Assembly (NCBI RefSeq): GCF_023278045.1
Contig: NZ_CP056783.1
Coordinates: 1,116,001 to 1,180,000 of the forward strand
From: Flavobacterium sp. K5-23
GTDB taxonomy: Bacteria > Bacteroidota > Bacteroidia > Flavobacteriales > Flavobacteriaceae
DNA length: 64,000 nucleotides
Direction of reading: 5' to 3'
In this document: positions 52,283 to 62,039 of the stretch, in pieces
Layout: every line of letters begins with the position of its first letter
How positions within the stretch are numbered: position 1 is the first letter of the stretch
The notes under the pieces: model-generated
What the model saw: only the letters and a program-made list of their open reading frames with translations
Database searches by the model: none
What the model was told of the DNA's origin: nothing
Made by a program: the position numbers and the translations under genes

Positions 52283-53635
52283 TTAGTTTTCTGTTTCTAT
52301 GTTTTTAATGAGTACCGCTAGCATTTCAGCTTTAAGAGTAGCTCCAATTTTATCGTAATCTTTTTGAAGCGCTTTTAAATTTGTGAGATCCCAATCTATA
52401 TTTTTGTTGTCTTCACTCCATTTCGGTATCATTTTCAAGGTTAATTTGCAGGCAGAATTTTTAAATAATTCACTTGCTTTCACTTTAGGAAAGCCCAAAG
52501 GTTCCCCATTTAAAAACCCATTTACAGCCGCTCTAATTTCTTTTATATAAGCCGTATTGTAGGTGTTATTCAAAATGATAACAAGATCTTTTGTCGCTAT
52601 TGAACGCCGAATATAAGTTAAGTTTCCTGCCCAGCTTCCGGTATGTGATACAATTTTACCCTTAAGACTGTCATTAGAAACGTGCCATCCATAACCATAG
52701 TCAGAAGTGCCTTTAGTAGGAGGGTGTTTGCTAAACGCTAAATCCTTTGAAGCAGCATTAAAAATAGTATCGCCGTATAAAAATTGGTCCCACTTCAATA
52801 AGTCTTCTATGCTTGATGATAAACGACCTGATCCTAGGCGACCGCTTAAAAAACGATAATACCCATTGTTAGGTAAGGTTTCTGGAATTACATTTTTACA
52901 TTCGGTTAAACTGAACATATAACCTGGGGCGTAATTTTTTTTGTCCCAAATACTGTCTCTCCCTATGAAAAAAGAACTGTTCATTTGCATAGGTTCGAAT
53001 ACTTTTTGGCTCAAATAATGTTCTAAAGTACTTCCACTTGCCGCATTTACGATTTCAGCAAGTAGGATGTATCCCGTATTCGAATAATGGTATTTTTCAC
53101 CCGCTACGCTTATAATTGCAGGCTTCTTAGTTTTGAAATAATGTAAAATATCTTTATTATAGGCAATTATGGAAGGATCCCAGTTTTCTTTAAAATAGTC
53201 CTCATAATCTGCTAATCCGGAAGTATGAGATAGCAATTGCGAAATGGTTACCTCTTTATATGGAAAATCATCACCCAAATAAGTTGTAACGAGATCCGTA
53301 ACTCTTAATTTGTTTTCCTGTTGAAGCAAAAGTATTGCTGTAGCGGTAAACTGTTTAGAAACCGAAGCAATTTCTAAAGAGGTAGTGGCGATGAATGGTG
53401 TTTGTTTTTTTAAATTGGCTATGCCGTATCCTTTTTTAAAGATTAGTTTGCCATTTCGTTTTACAGCTGCAGCTCCGTTGAACATTTTTGCCGCATATAA
53501 CTTTGAGAAATAACGGTCCAAAGTATCATTTTGTAGTTCAGTCGCAGTTTTTACATTCGTTCTTTTCTGTGCCTTACAGTTGGTAAGTGAAAAGAATAAA
53601 AATAAAAGGAGTGCCGTTTGATATATTTTATACAT
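52283..53635 (-). CDS. Class C beta-lactamase-fold serine hydrolase (lipoprotein)
   Basis: 450 residues. Lipobox LTNCKA (Cys20) anchors it outside the cytoplasm. The penicillin-recognising fold shows all three motifs: SVSK (91-94, nucleophile Ser91), YSN in KYHYSNTGY, and HTG in VSHTGSWAGN. Family members include D-Ala-D-Ala carboxypeptidases, D-aminopeptidases and esterases. Its start overlaps the epimerase end by 8 bases. Next to a dipeptide epimerase, cleavage of peptidoglycan-derived peptides in the periplasm is the likely job. Confidence 0.88.
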   Translation of the reverse strand: MYKIYQTALLLFLFFSLTNCKAQKRTNVKTATELQNDTLDRYFSKLYAAKMFNGAAAVKRNGKLIFKKGYGIANLKKQTPFIATTSLEIASVSKQFTATAILLLQQENKLRVTDLVTTYLGDDFPYKEVTISQLLSHTSGLADYEDYFKENWDPSIIAYNKDILHYFKTKKPAIISVAGEKYHYSNTGYILLAEIVNAASGSTLEHYLSQKVFEPMQMNSSFFIGRDSIWDKKNYAPGYMFSLTECKNVIPETLPNNGYYRFLSGRLGSGRLSSSIEDLLKWDQFLYGDTIFNAASKDLAFSKHPPTKGTSDYGYGWHVSNDSLKGKIVSHTGSWAGNLTYIRRSIATKDLVIILNNTYNTAYIKEIRAAVNGFLNGEPLGFPKVKASELFKNSACKLTLKMIPKWSEDNKNIDWDLTNLKALQKDYDKIGATLKAEMLAVLIKNIETEN

Positions 53636-54668
53636 AAGTTTCTATTTTGTTCCAGTTGGGATCTATTAGTCCAATTCCGTTAGTATCATTGAGATGGATG
53701 CATCCGTTTATTACTTGATGACCTTGGTAAGGATCATTGGTCACTCCTAAATTACCATCTAAATCTACCCAGTCAGCCATTGCCCCTAAGTGCGCGGCAG
53801 CTGCTATAGCGCATGAGGTTTCAGACATACAACCTAGCATTATTTTTAGATTCAATGATTTGGCTAAGTTAGCCATAGAAAAAGCTTCGTGCAATCCAGT
53901 TGATTTCATTAATTTGATGTTGATACCGTGATAAAAATTACTAGCCGTTTTTACATCTTCTAAACGTTGTATTCCTTCATCACCAATCAACGGTAAAGTA
54001 CTTCTGGCGACTAACCACTCCATATCGGCAAAGGATTTTTTAGGCATGGGTTGTTCGATAAAAATAACATTTTCTTCCTTTAACCATGCGATTTTATCAA
54101 GAGCTTCTTCTTTATTGGTCCAGCCTTGATTAGCATCTATAAATAAAGGCTTATCGGAGACGTTACGTACCGCTTTTATGATTTCAGAATCGTTATTGCC
54201 ACCAAGTTTAATTTTTAGATAATGATAGCTAGCTGCTTCTTCGACCCTTTTTTCGATAATTTCAGCACTATCGATACCAATAGTTTTGCTGGTTTTAAGT
54301 TCTTTTTTAGGTAAATTAAAATACTGGTGCAATGGAACATTCATTATTTTTCCTAAAAGATCATGAAGCGCTATGTCTATGGCTGCTTTAACGGCTGTGT
54401 TTCCTGGCGCATGCTGATCTAAGTATTTTACTATTGTTACAATTTCTAATGGAGAGGTGAGTTTACTACGATCTAACGTTCTTATAAAAGCTTGGGCTGT
54501 TTCAATTGTTTCTCCGTATAAGGGAGGCATTGAAGCCTCCCCATATCCTGAATAACTTTCGTATTTTAGTTTTACTAAAAGAATAGGGGTGTTTGTTCGT
54601 GCACCACCGGCAATTCTAAATACGTGTTTCTTATTTAATAAATACGGTTTAATTTCTATGGAAATCAT
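53628..54668 (-). CDS. Dipeptide epimerase (enolase superfamily)
   Basis: 346 residues. Capping domain (1-120) and TIM barrel with the catalytic KxK (Lys152, Lys154 in YLKIKLGG), metal ligands Asp178, Glu205 and Asp230 (FIDANQGW, FIEQPM, IGDEGI) and the opposite base lysine in NIKLMKSTG. The DLDG sequence (302-305) supplies the DxD that binds the dipeptide amino group and separates these enzymes from muconate cycloisomerases. Probably converts L-Ala-D-Glu from murein to L-Ala-L-Glu; related Bacteroidota enzymes differ in specificity. Begins immediately after the susD stop. Confidence 0.93.
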   Translation of the reverse strand: MISIEIKPYLLNKKHVFRIAGGARTNTPILLVKLKYESYSGYGEASMPPLYGETIETAQAFIRTLDRSKLTSPLEIVTIVKYLDQHAPGNTAVKAAIDIALHDLLGKIMNVPLHQYFNLPKKELKTSKTIGIDSAEIIEKRVEEAASYHYLKIKLGGNNDSEIIKAVRNVSDKPLFIDANQGWTNKEEALDKIAWLKEENVIFIEQPMPKKSFADMEWLVARSTLPLIGDEGIQRLEDVKTASNFYHGINIKLMKSTGLHEAFSMANLAKSLNLKIMLGCMSETSCAIAAAAHLGAMADWVDLDGNLGVTNDPYQGHQVINGCIHLNDTNGIGLIDPNWNKIETYV

Positions 54669-56081
54669 TTAATATCCTGTGTTTTGGGGTTTGATATTTG
54701 GATTGGAATTAATTTCCTTTAAAGGAATAGGCAAAATGAATTTATCATTAGGATAGCTTACCGTCATGCTTTTTTCTGACTGGATAATTTTCACGTCTTT
54801 TTTATTTCTGTTTAAATCGAATAAACGATGTCCTTCAAAAGCTAGTTCTTTTCTTCGTTCCTCAAGAATTCGATTCAGTAAAGCAGGACCTGTTTCTGTT
54901 GCATTCAACGCATTTGGGTTCGCTCTTTTTACAATAACATTCAAATCGTTTTGCGCTAAAGTGTTTTCGCCTTCTTTTGCGTAAGCTTCAGCTCTAATTA
55001 AATATTGCTCGGCTAAACGTAAGATTTTAATATTGTCATCGCTCAATGTTCCTTTAGGAAATTTATTCACAAAAAACGCATTTTTCTCAGCACCTGGTTT
55101 TGCGCCTGATGTGATTGCGGTTCTTCTTGCGTCTTGACTACCATAAAGATCATAAAGCTCAGTAGGCACTAAAGCGTCTGCGTAACCTGCGACGCTAAAG
55201 AAGTGTCCTAAACTGTTACTACCTTCATTATCTGCAATTGTATTAACAATTTCAAATAATGTTTCATTATTTAGTTTGGTACTCCAAAGCGTAGGATAGT
55301 CTTTGTTCGCGATTAAGCTGTAACCTCCTGTTGCAATAACTTCTGAGCTGTATTTAATAGCGTTAATTTTGTCATCTTGGTACAATGCCACTCTTGCCAT
55401 TAGTCCTTTAGCCGCTCCAATTGAGAAGACGCCTTTTCCTTTTTGAGCTTGCATTAACCCTAAAGCAGCAGTTAAATCCTTGTTGATTTGGGTATACACT
55501 TCTTTTACCGTATTTCTTTTTGGGGAAGTTTGAACGATATTAACCTCTGTGATTATAGGGATTCCTATATGGCTTGCATCTGCAGTGAAATTATAAGGTT
55601 GCGCAAACATTCTAACAAGATCAAAATGTGCTAATGCTCTAAGGATATGTGCTTCCCCTATTAATTGATTGATAGCATTTTGTTTTGTAGGAGTTGTTCC
55701 TTGCAATGTTTTTCCGCCTTCAATAGCGCGCGTTGCATTGACAATTACCTGATATCCTTTTTCCCATAAACCCTCGGCTTCACCATTTCTTTCTGAAACA
55801 ACGAAAGTTTCATATTCTAAATAGCGACCTGTATTTCTCGAACTCAGGTAAAGATTATCGGCCATTAATTCAGGAATCACATACATGGTTCTTCCATAAT
55901 AATCATTGCTTTGTAATTTGCTATAAGCCCCATTTAAAGCAGTTTGTAAAGTAATTTGATCCACAACGGCGCTTTCTGCAGCGACACTTTGTTCTGGATT
56001 GATGTCTAAAAAAGATTCGCTACATGAAGCAGTAAGCAACACGATAGCTAGAATTGCTATATTTTTATATTTTATGATCAT
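54669..56081 (-). CDS. SusD/RagB nutrient-binding lipoprotein
   Basis: 470 residues. Lipobox LLTASCSES (Cys20) and the SusD start pattern FLDINPEQSV. TPR-like helices hold LQTALNGAYSKLQSNDYYGR and IGEAHILRALAHFDLVRMFA; the C-terminal SusD domain includes LRLAEQYLIRAEAYAKEG and the final NPNIKPQNTGY. It sits on the cell surface as the lid of the SusC channel. Eleven bases after susC. It is shorter than most SusD proteins, in line with a small ligand. Confidence 0.95.
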   Translation of the reverse strand: MIIKYKNIAILAIVLLTASCSESFLDINPEQSVAAESAVVDQITLQTALNGAYSKLQSNDYYGRTMYVIPELMADNLYLSSRNTGRYLEYETFVVSERNGEAEGLWEKGYQVIVNATRAIEGGKTLQGTTPTKQNAINQLIGEAHILRALAHFDLVRMFAQPYNFTADASHIGIPIITEVNIVQTSPKRNTVKEVYTQINKDLTAALGLMQAQKGKGVFSIGAAKGLMARVALYQDDKINAIKYSSEVIATGGYSLIANKDYPTLWSTKLNNETLFEIVNTIADNEGSNSLGHFFSVAGYADALVPTELYDLYGSQDARRTAITSGAKPGAEKNAFFVNKFPKGTLSDDNIKILRLAEQYLIRAEAYAKEGENTLAQNDLNVIVKRANPNALNATETGPALLNRILEERRKELAFEGHRLFDLNRNKKDVKIIQSEKSMTVSYPNDKFILPIPLKEINSNPNIKPQNTGY

Positions 56082-56092
56082 TTTTTTTGTTT

Positions 56093-59000
56093 TTAGAATG
56101 AAAAATCAACTCCCATTAAAAATTGTTTCGAAATTGGAATTCTTAGATTGGCAGTTCCGTTGATTCCTACCTCTGGATCCACCTCTAGTCCTTTGTCTTT
56201 TACCCATGTCAATACGTTTGTCCCTTTTAGATAAAACCTCACATTGCTGATTTTTAATTTATCAGTCAATGTGCTTGGAAACTGGTAAGCAAGAGTGATG
56301 TCTCTAAGTCTAACATAAGTTCCGTCATATAGGAAGCGGGTGGAATGTTGATTAGCTAATCCAGACTGAGTATTACCCCAAACTACTTTTGGGACATTTG
56401 TAATATCACCTGGCTGTTGCCATCTGTTTTCATAGATTTTACGCGTTAGGTTTCCTCTATCATTTAGTTTGGCACTACCGTCGCTATTTACATATCGACC
56501 CCAAGTATCATACACTTTGTTTCCATTATTCATGAAAAGCATAAACGACAGACTTACATTTTTATAGCTAAAAGTATTGGTGAATCCAGAATAAAATTTA
56601 GGCAAAGCACTCCCTTGCTTGTACGGATCAGCTTTACTGTAATCACTGGTTGTCGCTGTTTTCGTTTCGTTAGTGTACCAAAGTGCGTTTCCGTTTTGAG
56701 GGTCAACACCTGCGTATCCTGGCATATAAAAGGTATAGAAATCATTTCCTACTTCTCTGATATAGTTGTCTTCAATAATAGGTTCGTTATTTTTTAATTT
56801 TACTATTTCATTAGTATTTGTAGTGATATTAAAATCTGATTTCCAAGAAAATCCATCAGGATTATCAAATATAGCGGCTGATAAAGCAAATTCGATTCCG
56901 CTATTTTTCATTTCCCCTACATTTTCTAAATAGCTTGTGATTCCGTTTGTAGCCGAGATAGGCACTTTGAATAATAAATCAGTCGTCGTTCTGGTATAAT
57001 ATTCAAAAGTTCCAGATAATCTATTAAACAATCCAAAATCCAAACCAATATTAAACGGTTTGTTTTTTTCCCATGTTAACGATGGATTTGATTGTTGACT
57101 ATAGGAATATCCTGGTTTGTCATTATAATCATCTCCTGTACTGTACAATCCTCTTGATGCAAAATCACCTATTTCTTGATTTCCGTTAATACCATAACTG
57201 GATCTTAGTTTTAGTTTGTTTACAAAAGTTAGGTTTTCCATAAACTTTTCTTTCTCAATATTCCAACCCGCTCCTACTGAACCAAAATTAGCGTATCTCA
57301 CATCAGATCCAAATCTTGATGAACCATCCCTTCGGGCAGTTACATTCAAGAAATATTTATTGTTTAAAGCATAGTTTATGTTGAAAAACAAGGAAGATAG
57401 TGCCGAAGCTGTTTTTGAACTAGAAGCATCTCTATAAACAGAAGCATTATCAAGCGAAGTTAATCCAGGGGCACCATAGTTACTTGCATACGCAAATACG
57501 GAGCTGCTTGTGATTTTTTGTGCCTCTTGACCCAATAAAAATTTAAGATTATTAGATTCATTCAGGTCCAGACTGTATTTTAATAAGTTAGTTACATTCC
57601 AATTTAGTACAACGTTATCCGAAGCTCTACCGCGTCCACCATCATTTCTACCTTCTCCAAAATAAGGATTGTCATACTGAAATTCATCGGCTAAATTAAA
57701 GTCCACATTCCCTTTTGTTTCAAATGATAATTTCTTGTTGAAATCATAGTTCAGACCTATATTTCCTAAAATGCCATACAGTTTAGATTTTCTAATGTTT
57801 TCTTTGGCTATTCCCACTGGATTATAAGTCAGTAGGATACTCGTGTTGTATGATCCGTCAGCATTATAAACCGGTTGCCAAGGAACTTCTCTAGCCATTG
57901 CTCTTACAGGATTATTTGCATTACCCGCCTCATCAATAGTGTTGAGTATTTGATTACTTGCAGCAACACCAAAACTCAGCGATAATTTATCTGTTGCCTT
58001 ATGGTTTACATTTATTTTAGCATTAAATTTTTTATAATCTACACCTATAATCACTGCTTGTTGATCATAAATTCCCAGGGAAGAGTAAAATGTGGTTTTG
58101 TCACTACCACCACTAGCGCTAAAACCATATTGCTTGTATTCTCCAGTTCTACCTATAACATCTTGCCAGTTTGTATTTACATCTTCGTCAACGTTGTCAT
58201 AAATGTATTTTTTGGCAATTTCGGGGCTTTCGCCAATGTTTATACGGCTTTCGATCAATAATTCTAAGCTTTCAGGAGTTGTTAGTAATTTATTTCTTTC
58301 TGGAAGAATCATTTCACTTACACCATACTGACTGCTGAAATTAAATTTAGTCTTACCTGATTTTCCTCTTTTTGTAGTAATAAGCACTACTCCGTTTGCC
58401 CCTCTAGAACCATAGATAGAAGTTGCCGAAGCATCTTTTAAAACGGTAATTGTTTCAATATCTTTTGGATTAATTCCAGCAATTGTATTGGAACTGGTTG
58501 CTATAGTGGAAATATTTCCTGAAACCACAGGGATTCCATCAACAACATACAATGGGTCAGAATTGGCATTTATTGAGCCCACACCCCTAATGCGAATACT
58601 TTGTGCATAGCCTGGTTGACCGCTTGAAGAAGACATTTGCACTCCAGCCACGTTTCCTTGTAAGCTTTCTTGAAAAGAGGCAGCAGGTGTTTCTTTAATT
58701 TTTGAAACATCAACATTTACGGCAGCACCTGTAAAAGAGCTTTTGCTTTGCTTGTCATAAGCAACAACAATTACTTCGTTTAGGTTACTAATATCAGGAG
58801 TCATAGTTATCTTAAAAGTAGTTGCTTGGCGGCTCACTTTTCGAGTTTCGGTTTTCAAACCTAAATAACTAATTTCTATGATATCATCATAATTAGCTTT
58901 TAAGGTAAATTTCCCGTCAAGATCCGTTAATGTTCCTGTTGTGGTGTTTTTTATACTCACGTTTATACCCACAAGTGGAACGCCTGATTCATCAACAACT

Positions 59001-59467
59001 GTCCCTTTTATTTCAATTTTTTCTTGAACAAAGTGGTCGTTGTCGATTGTGTTTTTCACTAAAACAGCATCGGTTTTTTTAGAAATTGAAGCGGTTTCTT
59101 TAAAAAGAATAACCTTTCTATTCATTAGTTCATAAGATATTCCGGTGCCTTTTAACGCTTTATCAAGTATGATATTGATTTTATCAGAGGAAGCTTTAAT
59201 TGTTATAACGGTATTCTCATCAACTAATTTGTTGTTGTAAAAAAAAGTATAATCAGACTGGCCTTCAATTTTAGAAATGACTTGTTTTAGAGCCACTTTT
59301 TCATACTCAACAGCTATTTTTTGCCCATAAGTGGGTAAGCTTGTTGCCGAGATTTTAAAAATAGTAATTGCAACTAGTAACGAATATATTTTCATTATTC
59401 TGATAAATTTATCTAAAGAAGAGGAATAGCTTCTTGTAGAATTCTTTTTAATTCGGTTTTTTTTCAT
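56093..59467 (-). CDS. SusC/RagA TonB-dependent transporter with STN domain
   Basis: 1124 residues. An extended N-terminus and signal segment (about 28-48), an STN secretin/TonB signalling domain (about 50-120), a carboxypeptidase-like domain (about 150-235, IKGTVVDESGVPLVGINVSI), the plug (about 245-370, with SIRIRGVGSINANSDPLYVV and TSIYGSRGANGVVLITTKRG) and the barrel ending FLMGVDFSF. With SusD it imports an oligomer across the outer membrane. The STN domain interacts with FecR-type anti-sigma factors, and exactly such a gene lies just upstream, so transport should induce the operon. Confidence 0.96.
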   Translation of the reverse strand: MKKNRIKKNSTRSYSSSLDKFIRIMKIYSLLVAITIFKISATSLPTYGQKIAVEYEKVALKQVISKIEGQSDYTFFYNNKLVDENTVITIKASSDKINIILDKALKGTGISYELMNRKVILFKETASISKKTDAVLVKNTIDNDHFVQEKIEIKGTVVDESGVPLVGINVSIKNTTTGTLTDLDGKFTLKANYDDIIEISYLGLKTETRKVSRQATTFKITMTPDISNLNEVIVVAYDKQSKSSFTGAAVNVDVSKIKETPAASFQESLQGNVAGVQMSSSSGQPGYAQSIRIRGVGSINANSDPLYVVDGIPVVSGNISTIATSSNTIAGINPKDIETITVLKDASATSIYGSRGANGVVLITTKRGKSGKTKFNFSSQYGVSEMILPERNKLLTTPESLELLIESRINIGESPEIAKKYIYDNVDEDVNTNWQDVIGRTGEYKQYGFSASGGSDKTTFYSSLGIYDQQAVIIGVDYKKFNAKINVNHKATDKLSLSFGVAASNQILNTIDEAGNANNPVRAMAREVPWQPVYNADGSYNTSILLTYNPVGIAKENIRKSKLYGILGNIGLNYDFNKKLSFETKGNVDFNLADEFQYDNPYFGEGRNDGGRGRASDNVVLNWNVTNLLKYSLDLNESNNLKFLLGQEAQKITSSSVFAYASNYGAPGLTSLDNASVYRDASSSKTASALSSLFFNINYALNNKYFLNVTARRDGSSRFGSDVRYANFGSVGAGWNIEKEKFMENLTFVNKLKLRSSYGINGNQEIGDFASRGLYSTGDDYNDKPGYSYSQQSNPSLTWEKNKPFNIGLDFGLFNRLSGTFEYYTRTTTDLLFKVPISATNGITSYLENVGEMKNSGIEFALSAAIFDNPDGFSWKSDFNITTNTNEIVKLKNNEPIIEDNYIREVGNDFYTFYMPGYAGVDPQNGNALWYTNETKTATTSDYSKADPYKQGSALPKFYSGFTNTFSYKNVSLSFMLFMNNGNKVYDTWGRYVNSDGSAKLNDRGNLTRKIYENRWQQPGDITNVPKVVWGNTQSGLANQHSTRFLYDGTYVRLRDITLAYQFPSTLTDKLKISNVRFYLKGTNVLTWVKDKGLEVDPEVGINGTANLRIPISKQFLMGVDFSF

Positions 59468-59535
59468 AATTTTAACTTTGGTTTTTGTTAGTACTCTGTT
59501 TAGAAACGGTATTCAGCTATAAAGCCTTTTAAATG

Positions 59536-59559
59536 AAGAGAGTGTTGGCGCACTCTCTT
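59536..59559 (-). other. Hairpin between fecR and susC
   Basis: Perfect 9-bp inverted repeat AAGAGAGTG / CACTCTCTT with a 6-base loop in the 96-base gap. On the transcribed strand only a weak T-run follows, so it may be a partial terminator or an mRNA processing/stability element rather than a full stop. Confidence 0.5.
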
Positions 59560-59563
59560 TTTT

Positions 59564-60553
59564 TTATTTTGATTTAATCAAAAGTGTTTTTGTGTTTTTT
59601 GTGTAACTGCAGTTTAAATTTGACGAAATCTCTAAGACTCTCATGATATCTTCAATAGAGTTGCTTTTTTCAATAACCCCAGAAAAGGAGTAGTCTTTAA
59701 ATCCTTTTGAATCAACAATCACTTTTACCCCAAACCAGCGTTCAATATTCAAGGCAAATTCGTCTAATGGAGTCTTATTGAAAATCAATCTCCCGGACTT
59801 CCATGAAGTAATGTCTTCGGTGGTGACTTGGGCTACAGATAGTTCTTTTTCCTTTTTAGAAAACGTTGCTTTTTGTTTAGGACTTAAAGTCAATAGAGGT
59901 TTGATTTCCTTTTTATCGTACAATTCAACTTTTCCGGTTACAAGTGTTGTTTCAACATTTTTTTCAGAAGAATAAGATTTAACATTGAAGGTGGTTCCTA
60001 GAACTTTTACTTTAATTCCAGATGCAGTTTCAACAATGAAAGGTTTGTTTTTATTTTTCACAACATCAAAAAAAGCTTCTCCGTAAAGACTAATTCGTCT
60101 TTCTTCTTTGTTGTATTGATTACTGACCACGATTTTACTTTCGGCATTTAGCCAAACGATAGTTCCATCACCAAGAGTGATTTTTTTTTGTTCTTTTGCT
60201 GATGAGGTATAGGCAGTGAAATGGTTAGCAGTAGCGTCTGCTAAGCTGTTGGAATAATATAAATAAGTGGTTAATAGCAAAGGAATCATAATTGCCGATG
60301 CTATTTTCAGGAATAAACGACGCTTGTTTTTAGATTTGTTGTTTTTCTTTAAAAAAGCTTTGTATTGCTTGTTTGGACTGATCTTCTCAAAGTTGTTGTC
60401 GAGAGTATCAATAACGTGTGTTGCTTTTATTTTGTTAAATAAAGCTTGATTTTCTGAAGAGGAGTTAATCCAAGAGATAACTTCTTTATCGAATTCAGAA
60501 TTACCTTTTTTGATTATAAATTGTATTAAATCAGATTCTTTCATATAGGGCAT
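59564..60553 (-). CDS. FecR-family anti-sigma factor
   Basis: 329 residues. N-terminal cytoplasmic helical domain (1-75, binding the sigma factor), one membrane span (about 80-100, LFLKIASAIMIPLLLTTYLY) and a periplasmic FecR domain with ITLGDGTIVWLNAESKIVVS, GEAFFDVVKNKNKPFIVET and VKVLGTTFNVKSY, then a C-terminal STN-like domain (about 255-325). It keeps the ECF sigma inactive until the SusC STN domain signals. Lies 67 bases after the sigma gene. Confidence 0.94.
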   Translation of the reverse strand: MPYMKESDLIQFIIKKGNSEFDKEVISWINSSSENQALFNKIKATHVIDTLDNNFEKISPNKQYKAFLKKNNKSKNKRRLFLKIASAIMIPLLLTTYLYYSNSLADATANHFTAYTSSAKEQKKITLGDGTIVWLNAESKIVVSNQYNKEERRISLYGEAFFDVVKNKNKPFIVETASGIKVKVLGTTFNVKSYSSEKNVETTLVTGKVELYDKKEIKPLLTLSPKQKATFSKKEKELSVAQVTTEDITSWKSGRLIFNKTPLDEFALNIERWFGVKVIVDSKGFKDYSFSGVIEKSNSIEDIMRVLEISSNLNCSYTKNTKTLLIKSK

Positions 60554-60620
60554 TTTATACTAAAACGATTTAATATAAAGTTACCCCTACGTTTTTTATA
60601 AATATTTTAAAAAAAAGTCG

Positions 60621-61247
60621 TTATAAAAAGAGTGCAGTGTGTTCCTTAAGCTCCATTCGTAAGAATTTAAGAGCTTTTGTAAGTTGGTTTTCAACTGTTT
60701 TTGTAGAGATGTTTAGCTCTTCGGCAATCTCTTTGTGTTTTAATCCTTGAAACCTACTTTTTATAAAGATCCGTTTACAAGCTTCCGGGAGCTTGTCCAC
60801 TGATTTATTGATTTTTTCAAGAAGTTCATTTTCAATATAAAGTGTGCTTGTGTCATCTAATAAGGCCAAGTGATTGATGCTTTTCCTTTCTGCATCACAA
60901 AAATCTTTGTAATTAGAACGCACCTTTTGATGCTTGAAGTAATCTAGACAAGCATTTTTAACCATTTTAAATAAATACGAATGCAAGTTTAGGTCTAATT
61001 CTAGCTTAGCTCTTTTTTTCCAAAGTTTGAAATAAATATTTTGGACAATTTCTTTAGCCTCTTCTTCATTTTCAATATAGCTATTGGCAAAATGAAATAA
61101 TTTTTGAAAATACAACTGGTAAAGCGTTTCAAAGGCAGCGTTTTCGCCCTCCTTCAATTGATGAATAAAAAAAGAAGTATTTATAGTATCTTTATCCAAC
61201 GGGCTGTTTTTTAATAAGGATTTAATTGTATTCTTTGCGAATATCAC
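60621..61247 (-). CDS. ECF sigma factor
   Basis: 208 residues of the Bacteroidetes sigma-70-like ECF group. Region 2 (about 30-100: FETLYQLYFQKLFHFANSYI, EEAKEIVQNIYFKLWKKR) and region 4 with its HTH (about 150-200: LPEACKRIFIKSRFQGLKHKEIAEELNIS, TKTVENQLTKAL). First gene of the FecR-SusC-SusD-epimerase-hydrolase-DUF819 series; predicted to direct transcription of susC and its followers. Confidence 0.94.
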   Translation of the reverse strand: MIFAKNTIKSLLKNSPLDKDTINTSFFIHQLKEGENAAFETLYQLYFQKLFHFANSYIENEEEAKEIVQNIYFKLWKKRAKLELDLNLHSYLFKMVKNACLDYFKHQKVRSNYKDFCDAERKSINHLALLDDTSTLYIENELLEKINKSVDKLPEACKRIFIKSRFQGLKHKEIAEELNISTKTVENQLTKALKFLRMELKEHTALFL

Positions 61248-61365
61248 AAAAATAAGTTATAAGCCAAAATTATTTATCGATTTTAAATTTTGAGTGTCAA
61301 AAATCAGCTTTGGTGTTTTTGATTATAAATTTATTGTGAATTGTGTTAAGTATAACGAAATTCAG

Positions 61366-61866
61366 CTAAAACAAACCCTCTTTGTGTTGCCAAACTAAAG
61401 TTATGAATAGTGCTAAAAAAAGAACAGAAACTAAAAACTGTATAAAAGAGGAGGTTAAAAAACCAATGAACGATCCTGTTGCGGCTTTCAAAGCGCGGTT
61501 GTGGTTTTTAGAATCCAAAAGCAGTTCCCCAATTAATGCTCCCAAAAACGGACCAATTATAAAACCAAAAGGGATAGGGGCAAGAATTCCAATAATTAAC
61601 CCAATGTTTGTCCCCCAAATTCCATAGGAACTGCCTCCAAATTTCTTTGTTGCTTTTGCAGGAATTAGATAATCTAAAACGCTAAAAAGAATAGTAAGGA
61701 ATAAAGTAGTCCCTAGAATCCAATAATTAAAAGGGATGCTTTTTGTAAAATAAAGAAGAAGCAATCCTAGCCAACTGATACTCACTCCAGGTAATACGGG
61801 GATTAAACTGCCCAAAACACCTATTAGCATAAAAATTAAGCCAATAATAATAAGCAGTATATCCAT
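61366..61866 (-). CDS. DUF456 membrane protein
   Basis: 166 residues with four to five membrane spans. The N-terminal pattern LIIIGLIFMLIGVLGSLIPVLPG and the Gly-rich centre GSSYGIWGTNIGLIIGILAPIPFG, FIGPFLGALIGELL match DUF456, a conserved small membrane family (predicted glycine-zipper-containing). No function is established. Stands alone between the sigma gene and a divergent lipoprotein gene. Confidence 0.88.
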   Translation of the reverse strand: MDILLIIIGLIFMLIGVLGSLIPVLPGVSISWLGLLLLYFTKSIPFNYWILGTTLFLTILFSVLDYLIPAKATKKFGGSSYGIWGTNIGLIIGILAPIPFGFIIGPFLGALIGELLLDSKNHNRALKAATGSFIGFLTSSFIQFLVSVLFLALFITLVWQHKEGLF

Positions 61867-62039
61867 AAGTTTATTTTTAGTAATTTTGAAAACTTAAAAT
61901 TAACACTTATTCGGCATACGAAAGTATTAAAAATTAAGAGCGCTATTTTTAAAAAGAAGTGAAGATCGTTTTCTTTCTAAAGTATTCCAGAAATAATAGT
62001 TGTATTTTTATAAAAATATTAGTCCATTTGAAACATAAA

